NCBI RefSeq assembly: GCF_000003815.2
Contig: NC_049990.1
Span: 2,254,572-2,318,571 of the forward strand
Reading direction: 5' to 3'
DNA from: Branchiostoma floridae
Taxonomy: Eukaryota > Chordata > Leptocardii > Amphioxiformes > Branchiostomatidae
Length of the DNA stretch: 64,000 nt
The notes under the pieces are model-generated. The model had not been told where the DNA came from and did not search any database. It was given only the letters and a program-made list of their open reading frames with translations. Below, piece after piece: positions 24,431 to 36,665 of the stretch; the first letter of the stretch is position 1; every line of letters starts with the position of its first letter. Made by a program: the position numbers and the translations under genes.

Positions 24431-25745
24431 ACGCGTTATGAACCCTGCAGATGCGGATGTGAATCAGACAGTTCAAACAGTCGGTTGATTCTGAAGATTT
24501 ATATGCCTTATCAGCACGTTTTCAGTAAAGTCACTACAGATTTTGTTGCTGATACAGCAACTTTTACGTTTTCTCCAAAAGTTTGTTTTTGTAGAAATCA
24601 TTCCGGTCAAACAACTGTAATTTCCAAAACATTTTTGTTACATTTCCAGCATTAAGGATTCTACATACCCAAATGTTCGACTGTTAAACTCCAGACTTGT
24701 CAAGTGACTTGTCAAGGAATGAACAGCCCACCAAATCTGTGACGTCATGTGCGGAGACGGGCTTCTGTAAACTGTAACTTATGATCTACTGTTCACCGAG
24801 TCACGTTCTGTCTGCATAACCTGACGTCACAAAAGCTTTTTGTTCTTTCCGTGACAAAGACGATTTGGGCAGTTAAACATTTGGGCATTTTCTTTGCGTT
24901 AGATTTTTCAGTTTAACTTTGACCTAACATCTTATTCAGCTAAAATTCAAGTAATTTTGGTTCCACTTAAATAGTTGTTTGCTGTTGCGTTAACAAAATA
25001 AGTTTCTAAAATGTTAGTTTCGTTGGAAGCGTATCGTGTTTAAGTTTATTTCCTATCTTTTAGCTTGTATGATCGTAAATCTTGTTTGATAGTTTTCTAA
25101 CAAACTGGAACTTTATGGGTTTTTTTTTGTTACCCAAAACATAACATTGTTTTGTAAACTAGAACTTTACTTTGTTTTTGTAGACAAGAACGGTACATTG
25201 TTTTTTTTTTGTGAATTAGAACTTATTGTTAGTGTATAGTCATTAATATTAACAGACAATCAACAGCAGTAAGTCAATGTCTGCAAGGTAAAAAGTACCT
25301 CCTTGAGCAGTGAACCTATAACCTGAGATATTGATAAGTGTATTTTATTTTCCTCTTCTAGGAAAAGTATTTCTAGCTATATTCTGTAACGTTTTATATT
25401 TTAGGCTTCTACTGTAGTTTTAGTAAATAACTGTAGTTTTAATTAAGCTAGGATAACAAAAACGGCTAGTATATGTGTCTTGAATTTTGTTAATTCTAGT
25501 ATTTAGTTACTAGTACTATATTTGCTGTTATTTTTGATAGTTTGCTTTCATATCTTTGTAAACGGTTAGGTAGCTTGGTAATGTAGGCCCACAGTTTGAG
25601 TTTAGATAGGGAAACAATAAAACGAGAAAGATCAGTTATGTTCTTCAGTTTACTAACTAGTGTCTAGTTTTCTTGTTCATGTTGATATTTTGCATTCACC
25701 TATTTTGCTAACTTTTTTTTTTCAAATAAGCTGTTAGAAACCGAT
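24431..25745 (+). other. ZNF-6 3' UTR
   Basis: 1.3 kb of the second UTR class. The usual AATAAACAG is changed to AATAAGCTG at 25725-25730; an upstream AATAAA lies at 25616-25621. Loss of the conserved signal fits the other signs of decay in this unit. Confidence 0.62.
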
Positions 25746-25794
25746 TTGCGTGTAGGTTTTATTTAACATTGAATTTGTTACCACATAAGAATGG

Positions 25795-26579
25795 AAATTC
25801 ACATGTTCTTATCATCCCAACCGTTAGAAGGCGAGATTCACAGAACACCAGATATGAAGTCCTACTGCAGTTTCTTTGAAAGTCACTAGGGGCCAATTAT
25901 CTGATCATTTCATTTTCCCAACACCTGAACAGTGTTAATACACTCACGATCTCTGTAGAGTTCTCTACCAATGTTCAACATCACAGATCCGGTCTTTGGC
26001 TAGAAGCTTAAATGTGCGTCTACAACGCTACTGACGGTTGGTAATGTATGCGGACAGTAGTCAGTAGGGATTAAAAACGCCATGCCACCATAAAACAGAC
26101 CAAACATTTACCTTTGTGGCTGCCGTCCCTTTATATCCGACAAGACCGCAACGACACGCTCATAACATTCCACGTACGTCAATATTAACACATCAAAATT
26201 GCAACACCCATTCCCATCATGCACCATGGGAACCAAAATGGCGGCTCCCGTGGACGCAGGCTAAACCATATCGCAAACCTGTAATACATGTGATATAAGT
26301 CGTCAAGTTATCAACTAAATTATATCGCAATAACCATGATCTCAGTATTCAGCTGAGAGATGTCGCGACAACTATTGTATAACCAGGAGATGATGTTTGA
26401 CCCAAAACAAAAGATCACTTCCGGGTCACATGACGCCGTCTTCCTGTTTACTCGGAGAGTCGAGAGCAACAGCGGTTTGGAAAAGTTCCCGTCCTTCCGA
26501 AGCAAAAATCACAACTTTCGCGGCTTTAGAGACAACCTGTTGGTGTTTCTGTGCAAGACTAGGGTTCAAGTTTGTTCAG
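25795..26579 (+). promoter_or_regulatory. ZNF-7 promoter and exon 1 (class A)
   Basis: YY1-like AAAATGGCGGC at 26235-26245; ETS-like ACTTCCGGGT at 26417-26426; donor CAG|GTAAGACG after 26579. The exon-1 frame from the ATG at 26360 is open through the donor. Confidence 0.68.
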
Positions 26580-27084
26580 GTAAGACGATCTGTTGTATTT
26601 TGACTCCAAAATCTCTGTAGATTTGACAGAAAACTGAAGCGTGTCGGTGTTTTTGGTAGGCGGGTGTTGAAAAACAGACCAAAGCCTGCAGAAGGAAGTG
26701 ATACTCATGTTCCTGGAAATTTGCTGTTTTGTGTGCTTAAATGGAGGAACTTTTCTATCAAAGTTTATTCAAAATCCACACGGATAAGACTTATTAAGCG
26801 AAGAGGTAGGCAAAAGATAACGTAAACAACATTTGGGCCGTGTAGGGGTTTATGGATGATCTTTCTTTTTATGATATTTTTGCGTTGTAATCGTTAATAC
26901 GTGTACAAATGCAGGTATGTATACGTGTCTTTGCATTTGCAGAGTCAATTTTGTAGTGTTTATCGATGTTAAGAAACGTTTTACTGGTATGCAGGCCGCA
27001 GTTTATACATGTACGGTATACTGTAAACCCCTCCGTCCGCTCCTGGACCGGAAACTTCTTGCCATTCTAACATCTGGTGTTCAT

Positions 27085-27959
27085 CAGGGTTTTCGGAAAA
27101 ACCTGTCCAGTCCGGAATGCGGAAAACCCTGTCCAGTCTGAAAAGAGGGTCTGCATGGGGGTATACGTTGTAAGCTACTACAACATTTTTTATCTTTAAT
27201 ATGGCTAAGCACAGAAATAACATAAACTTGAAGTGTGACACAATGTCATACAAAAATTATAACTTAACAAAAATCATCCATCATTGTTACTTCTGTGCAT
27301 CATATAAAAAACTTCTACTCTTTAAGTCTTTGAGACTGAACATGCTATTAGCCTAACGGCATAATTTTGCAACTAAAACACATTTTTTTTTAAAGGATAC
27401 ATAGTTCTATATAGCTCACAACTTGTACTAGGGTTTGAAAAATGCTATCTCGGCTTTATTGTAGTGCATTGTATAATATACGTAATGTGTACTTAAGTCG
27501 TGTTGATATTGAAACCTTTCGCAGTCATTCTATTAAACCAGGATTTAAACACACCAGCTCTCAAAATGAGTGCTGCACACTTATCATTTAAAGAAAACCT
27601 TTTGAAGCCTGTCTTTGTAATGTATTGCCACTGTTTAACAACCCGAAATTGACGGACACTCACTATCCATTGTTTGATGGACAATGGGTGTAATTTTCTC
27701 CCCCTCATGTCCTACCAGATAAGTGTTAATTGGGTACTTTGCATTTGACAGAACTGACTTTGTGTGCATGCATATTGCACCTTTGTGTCACTCATGCTGC
27801 TGATTCTATAGTTATGTGTATCAGTTTAGTGTAAGTGCTGTCTGAAGTTATAGTTTTAAGCATTGCCAGGAACCCCTATGCAGACCCTCTTTTCAGACTG
27901 GAAAGGGTTTTCCGCCCCATTTCCCTGTCTGGACTGGACAGGGTTTTCCGAAAACCCTG
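27085..27959. mobile_element. DNA transposon with about 85-bp inverted ends, 5-bp target duplication
   Basis: The left end CAGGGTTTTCGGAAAA and its complement at the right extend, with small changes, over some 85 bp up to gagggtctgcat. Flanks are TTCAT at 27080-27084 and 27960-27964; the other introns have a single ttcatcatggcgtg. No coding frame of note is inside. A 5-bp duplication does not clearly assign a superfamily. Confidence 0.88.
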
Positions 27960-28190
27960 TTCATCATGGCGTGTACTACATTAACGGGGAGGTTCAGTAA
28001 CTGATGATTGGGCGTGTTTTCAAGTTTAGCGTTTTCTCTTTGCACATTCGGGGACAACGTAGAACGAAAAACATCCGATTTCGCCAATGTTTGACCGAGT
28101 GATGTCACACATTTCCCCTAGAAATTGATCAGTATAACGAGATATTCACAATTTCTTTGTTTTCACTGTAGCTTCAAGCGTAGGGTGGCG

Positions 28191-28674
28191 CATAGAAGTA
28201 GGAAGATACAACCGGACTCCTCCGAGTGATAGAATCTGTACACTTTGTAACGCCAAAGATATTGAAAATGAAGTTCATTTTGTATTGGAATGTGAGTTAT
28301 ATAGTGATATACGTAATTCTTTTATTAATGCCCTGAATTTTGATACACGAGCTAAACAGTTAGTAAAAGATGAGCTTTTTGTATACATAATGAAATCATC
28401 TGACAACATTGTACTGCAAAAACTCTGTGAATTCATATACACTTGTTTCAAGAAGAGAAAAGAGACATGTAAATTGTAGAATAGTATAGCATTACATATT
28501 TGACTATTTTGTAAACGATAGATGTACTTATAGTGTAGCATAGCCTTAGTTGTTCTGTCTCTCCCACTGCCACTGTAAAGATTCTTTACAGCAAAGTTTT
28601 ATGTAACTACTGCATTTAGCCCATATGGGCAAGGTCATGCAAATAAAGATCATTGTCATTGATCATTGTCATTG
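28191..28674 (+). mobile_element. LINE 3' fragment with end of reverse-transcriptase ORF
   Basis: The frame RYNRTPPSDRICTLCNA...EVHFVLECELY matches the C-terminal zinc-knuckle tail (C-x2-C...H-x4-C) of many animal LINE ORF2 proteins. It ends in a stop at 28479, followed by a 195-bp 3' UTR and an attgtcattgatc tandem tail. The element is 5'-truncated and inserted between ggtggcg and cctagcgtc, which are adjacent in the other introns. Confidence 0.85.
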
Positions 28675-28768
28675 CCTAGCGTCAGAAGCAACACTCCTTT
28701 GTTTTTCTGCTATTGTTATGCTCGTAAACAATAGCTGTCGGTCTCTTTCGCATACGGTCACCTCATTA

Positions 28769-29114
28769 TATCGAACTGCCCTCTCTATAACCAAGAAAGA
28801 AAAGAGCTGTTCAAAGAGGCCATCAAATTCCATCCAAACTTTCTCACATTCAAAGATAAAAAGAAAATGGTTCTCCTTTTAACATCACAAAACCCGCACA
28901 TAGTGACATAATAGAAAAGGTGGGATCTTTCGTCTTCCACTGTCTTCAAAAAAGGAGTCGAACCCAACAACCCAGGATCTAGAGTTAGCTCTCACAAGTT
29001 TTAGAATAGAGTAGACACTTGTTATACTGTATTTTACACTGATTGAATCTTGTATGTTACCTGCAATTAGCCCACGGGCATGAATTTGCAATAAAACTTA
29101 TTACTTATTATTAT
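28769..29114 (+). mobile_element. Second LINE 3' fragment
   Basis: A reading frame beginning CPLYNQERKELFKEAIKF and continuing through FLTFKDKKKMVLLL resembles the same LINE ORF2 tail. It is followed by a short UTR ending aataaaacttattacttattatta. It splits the array-wide segment cctcattaaaaacccg. The element is 5'-truncated and carries stops. Confidence 0.78.
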
Positions 29115-29397
29115 AAACCCGAAATCGAAAGGCAAAGTGGCAGACTGCAGACCAGGTTCTTGTCAGCGCAGCTTACACGCTGTGATTTGCCGTGATTTCT
29201 GCGTGCAATTTGGCAGAATTCTATTTCTTGCTTCTCTTTTCGTGAAAAGTCTGTTTCTGTGGCAAATATAGACCACATTTTCGCCACTTAATACGCCTCA
29301 CTTAAAAATTAATGCATTCCTATGGCCAGTATGGATAAAATATATCTAACTCGATCGTCCATATTGTCTCTACAGAAGTTGCACAAGATCTAGGAGG

Positions 29398-30423
29398 ATG
29401 TCGACGACAAGCAGTGCCAAGAGTTTGGGTGACGTCAGGAGAAAGGCAAAAAAGGATTCTTCTGTGCGATCTGTCAGAGAGGAGAAACGCTACAGGTGTG
29501 AGGAATGCAGCAAGCAGTTCAGTCAGCTGTGTGATCTGAAGAAACACGTGCGGACTCACACTAGGGAAAAACCCTACAAGTGTGAGGAGTGCAGCAAGCA
29601 GTTCAGTCGGCTAGATTCTCTGAAGAGACACATGCGGACTCACACAGGACAGAAACCCTACATGTGTGGGGAGTGCAGCAGGCAGTTTAGTCAGCTGGGT
29701 CATCTGAAAAGTCACATGCGGACTCACACTGGAGAGAAACCTTACAGATGCGAGGAGTGCAGCAAGCAGTTTAGTCAGCTGCGTGATCTGAAGAAACACA
29801 TTCAGACTCACACCGGTCAGAAACCCTACTATTGTGAGGAGTGCAGCAAGCAGTTCAGTCGTTTCCATCATCTTAAAAGTCACATGCGGACTCACACAGG
29901 TGAGAAATCTTACAGGTGTGAGGAGTGTAGCAGGCAGTTCGGTCTTTTCCATCATCTGAAGACCCACATGCGGACTCACACAGGAGAGAAACCGTATAGG
30001 TGTGAGGAGTGCAGCAGACAGTTCAGTCAGCTAAGTGATCTGAAGAGACATGTGCGGACCCATACAGGAGAGAAACCCTACACATGTGAGGAATGCAGTA
30101 GCCAGTTCAGTCAGCTGGATCATTTGAAGAAACACATGCGGACTCACACAGGGGAGAAACCCTACAAGTGTGAGGAGTGTAGCAGGCATTTCAGTCAGCT
30201 CGGTAATCTGAAGACGCACATGCGGACTCACACAGGGGAGAAACCTTACAGATGTGAGGAGTGCAGCAGGCAGTTTAGTCAGCTGGGTGATCTGAAGAAA
30301 CACATGCGGACTCACACAGGGGAGAAACTCTACAGGTGTGAGGAGTGCAGCAGGCAGTTCAGTGTGCTGGGTGCTCTGAAGAAACACATGGAAACTCACA
30401 CAACAGAACTTGTACAAGTGTGA
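29398..30423 (+). CDS. ZNF-7: C2H2 zinc-finger protein, 11 fingers
   Basis: 341 residues with the canonical leader and 11 intact fingers, so a good reference member of the family. The ATG is 22 nt after tgtctctacag. Position -1 is Q in seven fingers, R in two, L and V in one each. Fingers 5 and 6 carry the unusual FHHL helices (RFHH, LFHH). The tail [11 protein letters not shown] is almost the same as in ZNF-1. Predicted nuclear DNA-binding protein; no effector domain seen, so partner and direction of regulation are unknown. Confidence 0.94.
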   Translation: MSTTSSAKSLGDVRRKAKKDSSVRSVREEKRYRCEECSKQFSQLCDLKKHVRTHTREKPYKCEECSKQFSRLDSLKRHMRTHTGQKPYMCGECSRQFSQLGHLKSHMRTHTGEKPYRCEECSKQFSQLRDLKKHIQTHTGQKPYYCEECSKQFSRFHHLKSHMRTHTGEKSYRCEECSRQFGLFHHLKTHMRTHTGEKPYRCEECSRQFSQLSDLKRHVRTHTGEKPYTCEECSSQFSQLDHLKKHMRTHTGEKPYKCEECSRHFSQLGNLKTHMRTHTGEKPYRCEECSRQFSQLGDLKKHMRTHTGEKLYRCEECSRQFSVLGALKKHMETHTTELVQV

Positions 30424-31395
30424 GGAGTTAAGCAAGTACTTCAGTCAGCTTGGTCGTACGAGACACAAGCTGGCTAACACAGGTGACAAACAGGTGTGAG
30501 GAGTACTAATGAAGCCAACCGGTTTGGAAGTGAATCAGATCCGACAGTTTAGTTAGCGGTTGAACCTGAAAAGTTACATGCAATGACACCTTGTCAATAA
30601 AGCCAGTTCTGTTCGTGTTTTCGATTCGCAAGCCTTTTCTGTTGTAGGATTTATTTTCATCCCATGTAAATAGTGAAGTTCAGTTACCCTTGGTTTTCTA
30701 GAATTTAGTTTCAAAGATGTTACTATTGTTAGTTTTGTTGGATGTGTATCATGTTCAAGTTTATTTCCTGTTTTGTAAATTCTATGATGGACTATTGTAG
30801 ATTGCTTTTGATTGTTTCGTAGCAAACTAGAAGTTACTAAAAGTAGCACGCTTTGGTATCTTTATTTACACATTCACATACAGTAGTGAGGTATGCCTAC
30901 AAGGAAAAAGTAGAATTTTGTTTGCTGTTTTGAAATTCCTTCAAAAGTACATAGTAGATCGTGTTTGATGGTTTGCTAATGAAGTATTACTGAAAGTAAC
31001 ACCCCTTTAAGGCTTTTATAACATTTATTTTGTATCTAAGATAGAAATTAACACTGATTTGTAAAGTAGAACTAGAACTTAACATTGAAGATTGTTTTTG
31101 TACCTTTATTGACATTTAATGAACAGTACCAAGTCAATGTCTAAAGGGGAAGAGTGGTGAACTTGTTATTTTTCCGCTCTCATAGAAATAGTATCTCTAG
31201 CTATGTTCCGTATCATTATAGATTTTAGACTTGCAGTTAGATGGGAGAACAGTAGACCAATAGAGGTGTTAATACTCTTGTAGTATAAGTTCACTATACT
31301 AATTAATATCAATCTTGTTGTTGATTTTGATAGTTTGCATTTATCTATTTTATCAACAGTGGCTTTTAAATAAACAGTTATAAACCAAACATGTA
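30424..31395 (+). other. ZNF-7 3' UTR with poly(A) signal
   Basis: First UTR class. It starts with the same decayed finger (gaggagttaagcaagtact) as ZNF-1. AATAAA is at 31369-31374. Confidence 0.7.
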
Positions 31396-31439
31396 GTTTT
31401 TATTTCACATTGAATTTGTTACCTCATGAATATAGGAAA

Positions 31440-32236
31440 TTCACATTTACTTATGTCCCAAACATTAAAAGGCGAGATATCTAGAACACCAGATATGAAG
31501 ACCGGAAATCCTGCTGCAGTTTCTTTGAAACTGACTTGGGGGCAGTTATCTGTCCCAACACCTGAACAGTGTTAATATACACACGATCTCTGTAGGATTA
31601 TCCACCAATACTCAATATCACAGAGCCGGTCCGTGACTAGAAGCTTTAATGTGCGTCTACAACGCTACTGACGGTTGGTAATGTATGCGAACAGTAGTCA
31701 GTAGGGATTAAAAACGCCATGCCACAATAAAACACACCAAACATTCTGCCGTCTCTTTATATCCGTCAAGACCGCAACAACACGCTCATAACATTCCACG
31801 CTGATATAACACTTACATTATATTGTAATTGGACACAGTGGACTACTACTACACCACTTCCCATCATACACCACTGGGAAACAAAATGGCGGCGCCCGTG
31901 GACGCAGGCTAAACCATATCGCAAACCTGTAATACAAGTCATAATATTTGTCAAGTTATGCTTCTAAACTACTAGTATACGTCATTACTACAATCTCAGC
32001 ATACAGCTAACCGATGTCGCGACAACTATTGGATAACCAGGAGATGATGTTTCACCCAAAACAAAAGATTACTTCCGGGTCACATGGCGCTGTCTTCCTG
32101 TTTACTCGAAGAGTCGGGAGTGACAGCGGTTTGGAAAAGTTCCTGTGCATCCGAGGCAAAAAAAAACACAACTTTCGCGGCTTTAGAGACAACCTACTGG
32201 TGTTTGTGTGCAAGACTAGGGTTCAAGTTTGTTCAG
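31440..32236 (+). promoter_or_regulatory. ZNF-8 promoter and exon 1 (class A)
   Basis: YY1-like AAAATGGCGGC at 31883-31893; ETS-like ACTTCCGGGT at 32071-32080; donor CAG|GTGAGACG after 32236 (GTGAG here, GTAAG in the others). The exon-1 frame from 32014 is open. Confidence 0.67.
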
Positions 32237-33357
32237 GTGAGACGATCTGTTGTATTTTGACTCTAAAATCTCATCAGATTTGACAGAAAGACGAAGTGTG
32301 TCGTGATTTTGAAAGAGGGTCCCGTCAACTGGTAGCTCAGCTCCATTTTCCTGTTTTCTGTAGGTGTTAGAAAATAGACCATAGCTTGCAGAATGAAGGA
32401 AGGCATGATACTTTGTAGCTTTGCTGTTTTTCTCGCCTAAAATGGAGGAAATGTTTATTCAAAATTCACACGGGGGAAGCGAGGAGGAAGGCAGAAGATA
32501 GCGTAAACAAATTGTTTGGGGCCCATGAGGGGTTTACCGTAGGGTATTATGTTTTGAATAATGTTGGTTGAAACCATCAAACTGGGTGAAACTGCAAGTG
32601 TGTTTAGGTGTATTTTCTAGTTCACAGGTCATTCTCAAGTTTAGTGGTTTTAAGAAACGTTTTACTGGTATGAAGGGCGCAGTTGATAAAAGTAAGGTAC
32701 TGTATACTGTAAACCCTTCCGTCCGCCCGTGGGTCTTAACTTGCCACGTTCTGACATCTGGTGTTCGCCATTTCTTTGCTTTCATTGTATTTACACATGT
32801 TACAGGCGCGGGACAGTGTCTAGCGTCAGAAATCGCACTCCTTTGTTTTCGACTTGTTGCTCGTAAACAATGGATGTCGGTCCCCATTCGCACACGTTAA
32901 TCCTTCGTTTCCATGACCTCGAAATCCAATTTCGCAGTTGAGACTCTAAAAGCGACCCTACGCTGTGATTTGCTGTGATTGTTAAACAGCAAAAATATAC
33001 ATTCTTGGTTAGCTTTTCTTTTCTGTGAAATTTCTGTTTCTTTGGCAATTTCGTTGCTAGCCGCTGTGATGTCAAGTAAAACATCACGCCCAGCAGCGGC
33101 AGCCATCTTGTTTGCTCACTTGTATGAGTAGAGTAGAGTAGAGTAGAGATCTTCGGTTAGGTAGGAGTCTCGCTCCAGTATGCTGGCGTCATCTTGAGTA
33201 AACTTTTAGTACATTTACCCCATACTATACCCTACAAATATATCTAGTTGCATTATAGGTGCACCATCTGTCAAAAACTAGGTGCTAGATAATTGTATAG
33301 ATCATTCGTGTTTTTCCACCACAATTCACTCTTTTGGCACAAACACATGTACACACA

Positions 33358-33389
<32 letters not shown>

Positions 33390-33594
33390 GACACACACAC
33401 ACAAATGCATACAGAAACTCCCAGGCCAGATACACGCACATATAGAAACAAAGACACAAACACACAAACACACAGAGACACACATATAGACTCACACACT
33501 CATAGACATACACACAGACACACATACACTTGTACGAAACCATGTAACTAATGATGAAGCATCTCTAACGTGATGGTTCCTATTGTCTTTGCAG
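32237..33594 (+). other. ZNF-8 intron
   Basis: 1.36 kb, the most diverged of the introns. The common modules are shortened (block near 32700, exon-proximal part replaced), with a (GAGTA)n tract at about 33125-33150 and a CA microsatellite at 33344-33535. The acceptor is tgtctttgcag. Confidence 0.65.
33344..33535. repeat. CA-rich microsatellite in ZNF-8 intron
   Basis: CACA runs with ACAGACAC and ACATATAG interruptions, ending 60 bp before the acceptor. It occupies the same place as the CA tract before ZNF-1, suggesting common origin of these two units' intron ends. Confidence 0.93.
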
Positions 33595-33616
33595 AAGTTG
33601 CACAAGATCTAGGAGG

Positions 33617-34978
33617 ATGTCGACAACAAGCAGTGCCCAGAGTTTGGGTAATGTCAGGAGAAAGGCGAAAAGGGATTCTTCTGTGCGATCTGTCAGAGAG
33701 GAGAAACGCTTCAGGTGTGAGGAGTGCAACAAACAGTTCAGTCAGCTGAGTGATCTGAAGAAACACATACGTACTCACACAGGGGAGAAACCCTACAAGT
33801 GTGAGGAGTGCAGCAAGCACTTCAGTCATCTGGGTAATCTGAAGGCTCACATGCGGACTCACACAGGGGAGAAATCCTATAAGTGTGAGGAGTGCAGCAA
33901 GCGGTTTAGTCAGCTGGGGAATCTGAAGACTCACATGCGGACTCACACAGGTGAGAAGCCTTACAAGTGCGATAAGTGCAACAGGCAGTTCAATGGGCTT
34001 GGGAATCTGAAGACTCACAGGCAAACTCACACAGGTGCAAAACCCTACAGGTGTGAGGAGTGCAGCAGGCAGTTCAGTCAGCTGGGACATCTGAAGAGTC
34101 ACATGCGGACTCACACTGGGGAGAAGCCTTACAAATGTAAGGAGTGTAGTAGGCAGTTTAGTGAGCTGCGTAATCTGAAGACTCACAGACAAACTCACAC
34201 AGGAGAGAAACCCTACAAGTGTGAGGAGTGCAGCGGGAAGTTTAGTCAGCTAGGTGATCTGAAGAAACACATGCGGACCCACACAGGGGAGAAACCCCAC
34301 AAATGTGAGGAGTGCACCAAACAGTTCAGTCAGCTGAGTTATTTGAAGACTCACATGCGGACTCACACAGGTGAGAAACCCTACAGGTGTGAGGCGTGCA
34401 GCAGGCAGTTCAGGGAGCTGGATGCTTTGAAAAGACACATGCGGACTCACACCGGTGAGAAACCCTACAAGTGTGAGGAGTGCAGCACGCAGTTCAATGA
34501 GCTGGGTAATCTGAAAACCCACATGCGGACTCACACAGGTGAGAAACCCTACAGGTGTGACGAGTGCAGCAGGCAGTTCAATGAGCTGGGTACTCTGAAG
34601 ACCCACATGCGGACTCACACAGGGGAGAAACCCTACAAGTGTGAGGAGTGCAGCAGGCAGTTCAGTCAGCTGGGAAATTTGAAGACTCACATGCGGACTC
34701 ACAAAGGGGAGATGCCTTACAAGTGTGAGAAATGCACAAAACAGTTTAGTCGACTGAATAGTCTAAAGAAACATTTGCGGACTCATACAGGGGAGAAACC
34801 CTACAGGTGTGAGGAGTGCAGCAGGCAGTTTAGTGAGCTGGGTGCTATGAAGACTCACATGCGGACTCATACAGGAGAGAAACCTTACAAGTGTGAGGAG
34901 TGCAGCAGGCAGTTCAGTCAGCTGGGAAATCTAAAGACTCACATGCGGACTCACAGAGGAAACTCGAAGGTGTGGTGA
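33617..34978 (+). CDS. ZNF-8: C2H2 zinc-finger protein, 15 fingers
   Basis: 453 residues. Standard leader ([20 protein letters not shown]) and 15 fingers, all with complete Cys/His sets. Position -1 is Q in seven, E in five, H, G and R in one each. Fingers 3, 12 and 15 share the same recognition helix (QLGNLKT). Fingers 4 and 6 have THRQTH/HRQTH ends (Arg for Met). Finger 12 ends in the linker HKGEMP, a break in the usual TGEKP. The tail THRGNSKVW matches ZNF-5. No lesions seen. Confidence 0.94.
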   Translation: MSTTSSAQSLGNVRRKAKRDSSVRSVREEKRFRCEECNKQFSQLSDLKKHIRTHTGEKPYKCEECSKHFSHLGNLKAHMRTHTGEKSYKCEECSKRFSQLGNLKTHMRTHTGEKPYKCDKCNRQFNGLGNLKTHRQTHTGAKPYRCEECSRQFSQLGHLKSHMRTHTGEKPYKCKECSRQFSELRNLKTHRQTHTGEKPYKCEECSGKFSQLGDLKKHMRTHTGEKPHKCEECTKQFSQLSYLKTHMRTHTGEKPYRCEACSRQFRELDALKRHMRTHTGEKPYKCEECSTQFNELGNLKTHMRTHTGEKPYRCDECSRQFNELGTLKTHMRTHTGEKPYKCEECSRQFSQLGNLKTHMRTHKGEMPYKCEKCTKQFSRLNSLKKHLRTHTGEKPYRCEECSRQFSELGAMKTHMRTHTGEKPYKCEECSRQFSQLGNLKTHMRTHRGNSKVW

Positions 34979-35895
34979 GAGCAGCAGGCAATCCAGGTGA
35001 TCTAACCTTTGACGGACTAACTCCGGACTTGTTCAGTAATGAGCAACCCACCGCTTCTGTGACGTTATGTTATGCAGATGCAGAGACGAGGGTTGCCATC
35101 ATTAAAGTTCTGTTAGTCATGCTTTCTACTTTAGACGACACATAAGCGTTGTACTGCTCATCTCGTGCAAAAGTCTTGAGTTTTACAGTTGAAAATATGG
35201 AAAAGTCCAATTTTTGTTAGAAATTACAGTTCAGCGTTTCCCCGTTATTAAAGTAGTTTTATTCCGCATGAGTAGTTGGTTGTGGTTTCATAGAAGTTGT
35301 ATAGAAGGTTCTAAGATATTAGTTTTGTTGGAAACTTATAGTATTCAAGTTGATTTCCTGTCTTTTAACTTCGATGATTTCTTTCATAGAACAACTTAGC
35401 ATTGTTTTTGTAAAGTAGAAGATAATGTTGTTTTCTTAAAGTTTAACTTAGCATTGTTTTTAAACCTAGAACCAAGGTCGTTATAAACAGTCCTTGCTAG
35501 AACCTAACATGCTGTTTGTAAGCTATAACTAAACATTGTTTTTTTTGTACCTTAATTGACAAATGAGGAACAGTAGCAAGTTAATGAGTACGTGGGGAAG
35601 TTAGTAGGCTTTACGAGTGAACTTACAACCAGAGATGATGATAAATGTATTATTTTCCTGTTCTTCTAGGAATAGTAGCTCTAGTTTTGTATATATGTAT
35701 TTTTTATATATTTTAGGCTTCTTGTTTGAGTTTAGATGGGATAACAAAAGACTGGTAGAAAAGTTAGGAAAATTAAGTAAGATAAGTTCACTTTAAATGA
35801 TTAGTAACTATCTTTGTTGTTGGTTTTTGATAGTTTGCATTTATTTATTTTGTTAACAGTTGCTTTCAAATAAACAGTTACAAACCAAGCATGTA
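34979..35895 (+). other. ZNF-8 3' UTR with poly(A) signal
   Basis: About 0.9 kb. It shares the tttgacggactaactccgg and gttaatgagtac segments with ZNF-10. AATAAA is at 35869-35874. Confidence 0.7.
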
Positions 35896-35949
35896 GTTTT
35901 TATTCCACATTGAGTTTGTTACCACATAAGAAGTATAGGAAATTTACAT

Positions 35950-36665
35950 TTACTTAGCATCCCAACCATTAGAAGGCGAGATATCTAGAACATCCAATTT
36001 TCTGATTCTTTCATTTACCCAACACCACATCAGTGTTAAATAAAGACAAACAATCTCTGCAGTAGGGTCCACCAATACCCGATATCACAGAGTCGGTTGT
36101 GGCTAGAATCTTTAATGTGCGTCCACGCTGCAACAATTATTAGAGTTAAACAATGGGTTCTGCATTCAGCTAGGCAGAGGTTCGACTCCGGCTATGATCA
36201 TGGGGAAAACATTATATTCAAGACAAAGAAAGAGGAACAAAATAGAAAACCTAACAAAATGCGCCTAGAAATACGTCAAAAACAATTTGAGCCGAACCTC
36301 TGCTTGAAGAATGCAATATCGCGACATACATAATGGCCTCCTTCGGTCAATATTGACGATGGTAAAATCCTAATTGATATCAGCCCTACAACGTCGACTG
36401 TGGCTTAACAGTCCTATACATGTACGAGAATGACCGTCCCTGCCACAAATCGCGACAACTGTTGAGTAATCAGGATCTTGTGTCTGACCTATGATCATAG
36501 AATACTTCCGGGTCATCTCCGCCGCGGCTTCCTGTTTACGTGGCGAGGTCGAGAGCAGTTCGGAAAAGTTCCCGTCCTTCCGGAGCAAATATCACAACTT
36601 CCGCGGCTTAATAGAGACGACCTACTGGTGTTTCTGTCCAAGGCTAGGGGTTCAAGTTTGTTCAG
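35950..36665 (+). promoter_or_regulatory. ZNF-9 promoter and exon 1 (class B)
   Basis: ETS-like ACTTCCGGGT at 36504-36513 and donor CAG|GTAAGACG after 36665. The YY1-like site is absent. The region 36190-36480 matches ZNF-2 (2310-2570), including ggtcaatattgac and ccctacaacgtcgactgtgg. Relative to ZNF-2 it has about 60 extra bases holding GGTTCGACTCC (36179-36189), a perfect tRNA B-box sequence. Confidence 0.66.

Larger units (their letters stand above)
26580..29375 (+). other. ZNF-7 intron, transposon-rich
   Basis: 2.8 kb, the longest intron of the array. It has the usual modules interrupted by three insertions: an inverted-repeat DNA element (27085-27959) and two LINE 3' ends (28191-28674 and 28769-29114). 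The final 150 bases match the ZNF-3 intron most closely. Confidence 0.72.

Noticed and set aside
36076-36360. Small protein from the frame at about 36097-36333
   Set aside because: It lies in the promoter block, is absent from the other class B unit as a frame, and resembles no protein.
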